A DNA stretch of 19,423 nucleotides from Desulfobulbus sp. (GTDB taxonomy: Bacteria; Desulfobacterota; Desulfobulbia; Desulfobulbales; Desulfobulbaceae), in the NCBI GenBank assembly GCA_028684915.1, contig JAQUEZ010000105.1:1-19423 (forward strand), written 5' to 3'. Every line of letters starts with the position of its first letter. Position 1 is the stretch's first letter. This document shows, piece after piece, positions 15,623-19,423 of this stretch. The position numbers and the translations under genes were made by a program. Under the pieces are notes generated by a model that was not told the origin of the DNA, ran no database searches, and worked only from the letters and a program-made list of their open reading frames with translations.

Positions 15623-17185
15623 TTAAGGTTGACGACGATCACTCCATATTTTTTGTCGCAACTTCTGTATATTTTGCAGAAAAAAAGTTCGTTCTCGATG
15701 ATCAAGGGCGACAAACCAGGTGGAAATCGCGTAAGCCGCCAGGCTGCCACCACTGACTAGAACGAGCCTGAAAAAGGTGGAAGGGAATAACCACCAGGGC
15801 AGAAAGGCCGCAATGGTGGACAAAGCACAAACAATGCCGCAAGGAATGACAACTGTTTTAACCCATCGGCTAATCGGTACGTTTAACAGGTACCGCGCCC
15901 ATAATACGCGACCAAGCGAGCAGGCTGCCATGGTGATAATGAAGGCGATGCCGACAATGGGCGGTTCAAACCCCAGATGAAGAAACAGCCAGGCCAGCGG
16001 TAAGGTCAGAACAAGAACGGTGCCAAGAGTGGCTTGATATCCAGCAATCCTGCCTTGAGCGTTTATCGCCAGCATGAAGCCTGTGCTTAATCGGTCGATC
16101 AGAAACGTACAAAGAATCAAGCGACAAAGTGCCGCAGTATACTGAGGGGGCTCAACAAGCCACAGTCGGAGCACGTACTCCATTTCCACCACCAGCGGAA
16201 CCAGGAAAACCAAAACAAGCAACGTGCCGAATTTGCTGGCGCGAAGAGATAAGTCAATCATGCCTGCACGATCCCCGCGCCCCTCCCTTGATGTGATTTC
16301 CGGAGAAAAAGCCCCCAGCATGGCACCCGCCAATTGGCCGGTCTGGGCGGAGACTTGTTTGGCTATACCGTAGGAGGCGTTCACTTTTGGGCCAAAATAC
16401 AAATTGAGCAGTATGGCGGAGCCCTGATCACGGAGGACCGCCCCAAGACTGCCAATAAGGTTCCAAACAGCAAACGAGAATATTTCCGTTAACCGTTTTT
16501 TATCGAACCATTGCCTGAACACGAGCTTACACTCCTGAAATCCGACAGCGGCTCGGATGATTTGTACGCTATGGTAAAAAACCAAAATAGCTGTCATGCC
16601 AAGAGCATAAAAAATCAGACGATCTCCTGCCGCCTGCAGGAGGTACCATGCGAGGGTAAAGTTAAGGACTGAGTGCATCATATCCCATACAGATAATTCA
16701 GCTATGCGTTGTTTGGCCCTGAACATTGCCACAAACGGGATAGAAAGCATGCCGGTAAATAGGGGAATCAGCGAAATACGAAAAACCTGCTGGCAAACAA
16801 TAATCCGTTCTGGCGGGACATTGAATATATGAACAATCAGATGTTCACCAATACCCCATCCCGCTAACGTGAGTGAAACGGCAAGGCAGAGATGGATGCT
16901 AAGCGCCGCGTTGAACCAACGATTGACTTCCATGGATTCGCCCTGGCCAATCGCATATGCGAAATGGCGCGAGGCGCTACCCGCCATAACGGAGTTTAAG
17001 AAAGCTATGAAAACCAAAATTGAGCCCACAAGGCTGAAAAGTCCATAATCGACCTGCCCTAGTGCATTCAGTACCCAACGACTGCTGAAAAGTGCTAACC
17101 CCACACCTACAAGAGATCGGGTATAAGTAGCAGCAGTGTTGAGGACAAGACGGTGAGAGGGTTTCATGGATATCGATTTAATCAC
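15623..17185 (-). CDS. Wzx-type polysaccharide flippase (MOP superfamily)
   Basis: This 520-residue protein has about 12-14 hydrophobic segments. Its N-terminal region (NTAATYTRSLVGVGLALFSSRWVLNALG, then DYGLFSLVGS) is typical of Wzx/RfbX-like lipid-linked oligosaccharide flippases, as is the SFAVWNLIGSLGAVLRDQG stretch near residue 245. It would move undecaprenyl-pyrophosphate-linked repeat units from the cytoplasmic to the periplasmic face. The start is uncertain: GTG at 17185 has AGG too close, and ATG at 17167 has no site. It is GC-richer than the left half of the window and lies 64 bp after the VanZ gene. Confidence 0.92.
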   Translation of the reverse strand: MIKSISMKPSHRLVLNTAATYTRSLVGVGLALFSSRWVLNALGQVDYGLFSLVGSILVFIAFLNSVMAGSASRHFAYAIGQGESMEVNRWFNAALSIHLCLAVSLTLAGWGIGEHLIVHIFNVPPERIIVCQQVFRISLIPLFTGMLSIPFVAMFRAKQRIAELSVWDMMHSVLNFTLAWYLLQAAGDRLIFYALGMTAILVFYHSVQIIRAAVGFQECKLVFRQWFDKKRLTEIFSFAVWNLIGSLGAVLRDQGSAILLNLYFGPKVNASYGIAKQVSAQTGQLAGAMLGAFSPEITSREGRGDRAGMIDLSLRASKFGTLLVLVFLVPLVVEMEYVLRLWLVEPPQYTAALCRLILCTFLIDRLSTGFMLAINAQGRIAGYQATLGTVLVLTLPLAWLFLHLGFEPPIVGIAFIITMAACSLGRVLWARYLLNVPISRWVKTVVIPCGIVCALSTIAAFLPWWLFPSTFFRLVLVSGGSLAAYAISTWFVALDHRERTFFLQNIQKLRQKIWSDRRQP

Positions 17186-17249
17186 GCCTACTTGAAAATA
17201 CGGCTAAGCCATGGATGAACAATGGAGCCGGAGTGCTTAATGAACAAAT

Positions 17250-18362
17250 TCATACCAATCGTCGGTAGTTGGCTAGAGAATGAGGAGTATTTCGATTGCT
17301 AATCCAAAAGATGGAAGCAACCAGCACGCCACCAACTGTGTTGCACAGCAAATCAAGCTGGCTGGAGTGGCGTGAAGGTAGAACTACCTGGACCGATTCA
17401 ATGATCAGACTGAAAAGAAACGCGAGTGAAACCGTCAAAAAAAACTGCTTCCCAGGTTTACTTTGTACTTTTCCGGAGAGGACCGCAAGGCAAAAGCTGA
17501 TGGGGATGAATCCCAATATGTTCGATACAACATCTTGCCAAGTGCTGCCCCTGTGGAACTCCTTGCGCGAGATCGGGGCAAGAAAAATGGGTGCCAGAGG
17601 GGTAAAGCGAGCAGGAATGAAGAGTAAACAGGGTGTTTGGTCCTGGTTGCTCACGCTTTCGTTATTATACGCACTGAACCTGTAATCGATAATAGGCCGA
17701 TTCGCCGGTAAAGATTCGGAGGCGGAAGCGTTGGCGTGATCATAAATTGTCACCCGCTGGATGCTGCCATGCCATGGTTCGGTGCCATACTGGTTGTTGC
17801 CGAGGATTATCCGCCCCTTTGTTTGCCCATGTTTGGCAAGCAAGGAGAATCCCGCATAATGCGCCATGGGTGGGCCGTCGACAAACACGTTGGTCTCGGT
17901 AGCGGTGGTGACAATGGTAAGGGCGATGGTTTTGCCGGTTTTCAATTGACTCTGCAAGCCCACTTCGCGATACCCTTTTTCGGTTTCCGGTACCCGGACA
18001 AAAAGAGCCAGGTGTTCCTGCCATTGGGCAATGACGAGGGGCGGTTGTTTTTCCCCGTCATGGAGGGTGAGGATGCAGCCCAGACCGCTTGGTATTTCGG
18101 AGGGGGTGAGGAGAAAATGAAACATGGCACCCTGGTTGCTGTCGAATTGGATTGTATCTCTGGTGAATGCATGGCCTCGGTTATGTGGCTTGGATGCGGC
18201 CAAGCCCATATTGAAAAAGGCCTTTCCTTGTTCCGGGGCAACCAGGACATCATTTTTCGGCCCGAAATTGAAGGGCCACCAGCACAAGTAAAGCGTTGTG
18301 CTTGCGGTTATGATGGTGAACAGCAACCATACCATCAGGGGGAGCCTATTTATTAACAACAT
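17250..18362 (-). CDS. LamG-like domain plus VanZ-like domain membrane protein
   Basis: The protein has an N-terminal membrane segment (about residues 9-28). A region of about 180 residues follows with beta-strand character, including TNVFVDGPPMAHY, IILGNNQYGTEPWHGSIQRVTIYD and similar turns typical of concanavalin/LamG jellyrolls. The C-terminal VanZ-like domain (roughly 275-355) contains DVVSNILGFIPISF, SLIIESVQVVLPSRHSSQLDLLCNTVGGVL and two or three membrane helices. LamG domains often bind glycans, and VanZ homologues occur in many polysaccharide loci without a proven function. The extracytoplasmic jellyroll may bind the growing polymer; this is inference. ATG 18362 has no good ribosome binding site; ATG 18338 is the alternative, with AGG 9 bases upstream. 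Confidence 0.82.
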   Translation of the reverse strand: MLLINRLPLMVWLLFTIITASTTLYLCWWPFNFGPKNDVLVAPEQGKAFFNMGLAASKPHNRGHAFTRDTIQFDSNQGAMFHFLLTPSEIPSGLGCILTLHDGEKQPPLVIAQWQEHLALFVRVPETEKGYREVGLQSQLKTGKTIALTIVTTATETNVFVDGPPMAHYAGFSLLAKHGQTKGRIILGNNQYGTEPWHGSIQRVTIYDHANASASESLPANRPIIDYRFSAYNNESVSNQDQTPCLLFIPARFTPLAPIFLAPISRKEFHRGSTWQDVVSNILGFIPISFCLAVLSGKVQSKPGKQFFLTVSLAFLFSLIIESVQVVLPSRHSSQLDLLCNTVGGVLVASIFWISNRNTPHSLANYRRLV

Positions 18363-18500
18363 TTCGGGGATGGGTTATCGCCACTTGGGGACCTCTTTTT
18401 CAAATTGGGTAGTATATCGGCAACGGGGGGCTTCCTACTGCTTTATTGTTTTTTGGAGGTTTTTCAGGGAACCTCTTTCATTGAACGTATTATCGCTCCG

Positions 18501-18532
18501 GGAGATTGCTTCGCTTTGCTCGCAAAGACGGG
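18501..18532. repeat. REP-like interspersed palindromic repeat
   Basis: The minus strand reads CGTCTTTGCGAGCAAAGCG followed by AAGCAATCTCC. This is close to the CGTCATTGCGAGCGAAGCGAAGCAATCT-type repeat that I recall as scattered through many bacterial genomes. It can fold through TTGC/GCAA and related arms. It lies in the 202-bp gap between the sugar transferase stop and the VanZ gene, where no gene is visible. Confidence 0.55.
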
Positions 18533-18564
18533 AGAGAATTTGGTCCGTCCTTTCATGGCTTAAA

Positions 18565-19299
18565 TCAAACCGCACCTTTAAATTTCAACACGGCAGGGAT
18601 GGTTTTGAACAGGATTTTTATATCCAGCCAGAAACTCCAGTTGGTAATATACTCGAGATCCAGTTCCAGCCATTTTTCGAAGGGAAGGTTGCTTCTGCCG
18701 GATATCTGCCAAATGCAGGTAAGACCAGGCTGCACACTGAAACGTTTCCGCTGCACACCCCGTTCAAAAAGATCGACATCGCGCAGCGACATGGGACGGG
18801 GACCGACCAGGCTCATCTCTCCCCGTAAAACGTTGATCAGTTGCGGCAATTCATCGATGCTGGTTTTCCGGATGAAACGGCCAACTCGGGTGACGCGGGG
18901 GTCATTGGTTATTTTGAAGTTTGGACCGTCCGCCTCGTTGAGATGTTCGATCTCCTCGAGTTTCTCTTCGGCATTGATTTGCATGGAACGGAATTTGAAC
19001 ATTGGGAAGACCCGCTTCCTTAGGCCTACCCGCTGCTGAATAAAGAAAATCGGGCCGGGCGAATCCAACTTAATAGCAATCGCCACCAGCAGAAACACAA
19101 TCATCAGTGCGGGCAGTGAGATGATGGTTAAGGTCAGATCAAACAGACGCTTGGCAAAAAGTTGCTGCTTGTCCTGGGAAACTGGCTCCATGGTCAGCAA
19201 CGGAATGCCCTGCACCTGCGATAGACTGATCCTCGCCACTTGCACATTGAAGATGTCGGCCATGAAGTGGAGCCGGATCCCCTCTTCTTCGCATGCCAT
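18565..19299 (-). CDS. Undecaprenyl-phosphate sugar (glycosyl-1-phosphate) transferase, N-terminally truncated
   Basis: The C-terminal catalytic domain (PF02397) is complete. It has KRLFDLTLTIISLPALMIVFLLVAIAIKLDSPGPIFFIQQRVG (membrane hairpin then active-site entry, 50-92), FKFRSM at 101-106, the D149-E150 dyad in KTSIDELPQL, SLVGPRP near 163-169 and FSVQPGLTCIWQISGRS near 187-203. It would start repeat-unit synthesis by placing a sugar-1-phosphate on undecaprenyl phosphate. The first 45 residues match the end of the CoA_binding_3/Rossmann domain of long WcaJ/WbaP-like enzymes, so the protein is a piece of a longer form. Upstream the frame stays open to the window edge but does not resemble the missing domain or its four helices, and a long inverted repeat begins at once. 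ATG 19299 has no ribosome binding site. Confidence 0.85.
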   Translation of the reverse strand: MACEEEGIRLHFMADIFNVQVARISLSQVQGIPLLTMEPVSQDKQQLFAKRLFDLTLTIISLPALMIVFLLVAIAIKLDSPGPIFFIQQRVGLRKRVFPMFKFRSMQINAEEKLEEIEHLNEADGPNFKITNDPRVTRVGRFIRKTSIDELPQLINVLRGEMSLVGPRPMSLRDVDLFERGVQRKRFSVQPGLTCIWQISGRSNLPFEKWLELDLEYITNWSFWLDIKILFKTIPAVLKFKGAV

Positions 19300-19308
19300 A
19301 ACGAATAA

Positions 19309-19347
19309 GGTTAGATTTTGAGAGCGCAGCGAACCAAAATCTGAACC
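19309..19347. repeat. Long inverted repeat at the broken 5' end of the sugar transferase
   Basis: GGTTAGATTTTG (19309-19320) and CAAAATCTGAACC (19335-19347) pair over 12 bases with a single bulged G, around a 14-base GC-rich loop. Beyond it, GCCC-GGT-GGGC at 19361-19371 is a second small palindrome. Bases 19300-19423 otherwise show no recognisable coding signal. The element borders the point where family similarity of the sugar transferase is lost. Confidence 0.6.
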
Positions 19348-19423
19348 GTTTGTTGGACAAGCCCGGTGGGCCTCTATAGAAAAGAGCTTTTTGGTGCCGA
19401 GGGATTGAATCAGGCGGTGGGGT

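Noticed and set aside
17736..18356. A long plus-strand frame of 206 codons opposite the VanZ gene
   Set aside because: It lies wholly antisense to a gene with clear VanZ and LamG-like features; its composition is that of a shadow frame in GC-rich DNA.
19139..19360. Minus-strand frame near the right edge as the missing N-terminal half of the sugar transferase in a shifted frame
   Set aside because: The short WFAALSKSNL stretch vaguely recalls the strand expected there, but the remainder does not match the family and it crosses the inverted repeat; too weak to call a frameshift.
1..19423. CRISPR arrays, tRNA or rRNA genes, and intact insertion sequences
   Set aside because: I saw no regularly spaced repeats, no tRNA-like cloverleaf and no transposase frame on either strand.

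Overview
The window is one long polysaccharide (exopolysaccharide, capsule or O-antigen) biosynthesis locus. Every gene I can support lies on the minus strand, so transcription runs from the right edge to the left edge. The genes suggest a Gram-negative bacterium: a polyprenyl-phosphate sugar transferase, a Wzx-type flippase, a Wzy/ligase-like membrane protein and a PssD/PssE (Alg14/Alg13-like) pair. The gene style (LamG-VanZ protein, ferredoxin plus FrhB-like protein, DUF2334 deacetylase) would fit Desulfobacterota or another anaerobic proteobacterium. That placement is an inference; there is no rRNA, tRNA or housekeeping gene to test it.

Layout in transcription order. (1) 19423-15623: a sugar transferase that lacks its N-terminal half, a LamG+VanZ membrane protein, and the flippase, all fairly GC-rich. 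(2) 15608-13236: an FrhB-like iron-sulfur protein and a very AT-rich polysaccharide pyruvyl transferase, ended by a terminator-like hairpin. (3) 12960-9397: GT2 glycosyltransferase, polysaccharide deacetylase, GT2 (rhamnosyltransferase-like) and a formyltransferase; the last three are tightly packed. (4) 9040-6867: a candidate promoter, a secreted DUF2334 deacetylase-like membrane protein, and the PssD and PssE halves of a split glycosyltransferase. (5) 6866-5918: a gap holding what looks like a broken membrane-protein remnant, then a hexapeptide-repeat acetyltransferase. (6) 5743-2759: three overlapping glycosyltransferases (GT2, GT4, GT2), the middle one with no standard start codon at its apparent true N-terminus. 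(7) 2483-46: a Wzy/O-antigen-ligase-like protein and an acyltransferase-3 protein.

Inferred pathway: the sugar transferase loads the first sugar phosphate on undecaprenyl phosphate, PssD/PssE and the other glycosyltransferases extend the repeat unit, Wzx flips it and the Wzy-like protein polymerises it. The unit may be decorated by pyruvyl, formyl, acetyl and acyl groups and trimmed by deacetylases. Nucleotide-sugar synthesis genes and Wza/Wzc export genes are absent and presumably lie outside.

The most unusual points are: an apparent AUA start codon whose last base is shared with the preceding stop codon; a sugar transferase cut back to its catalytic domain exactly beside a long inverted repeat, with a second palindromic repeat on its other side; the FrhB-like/pyruvyl transferase pair; and abrupt changes in base composition that point to a mosaic locus.
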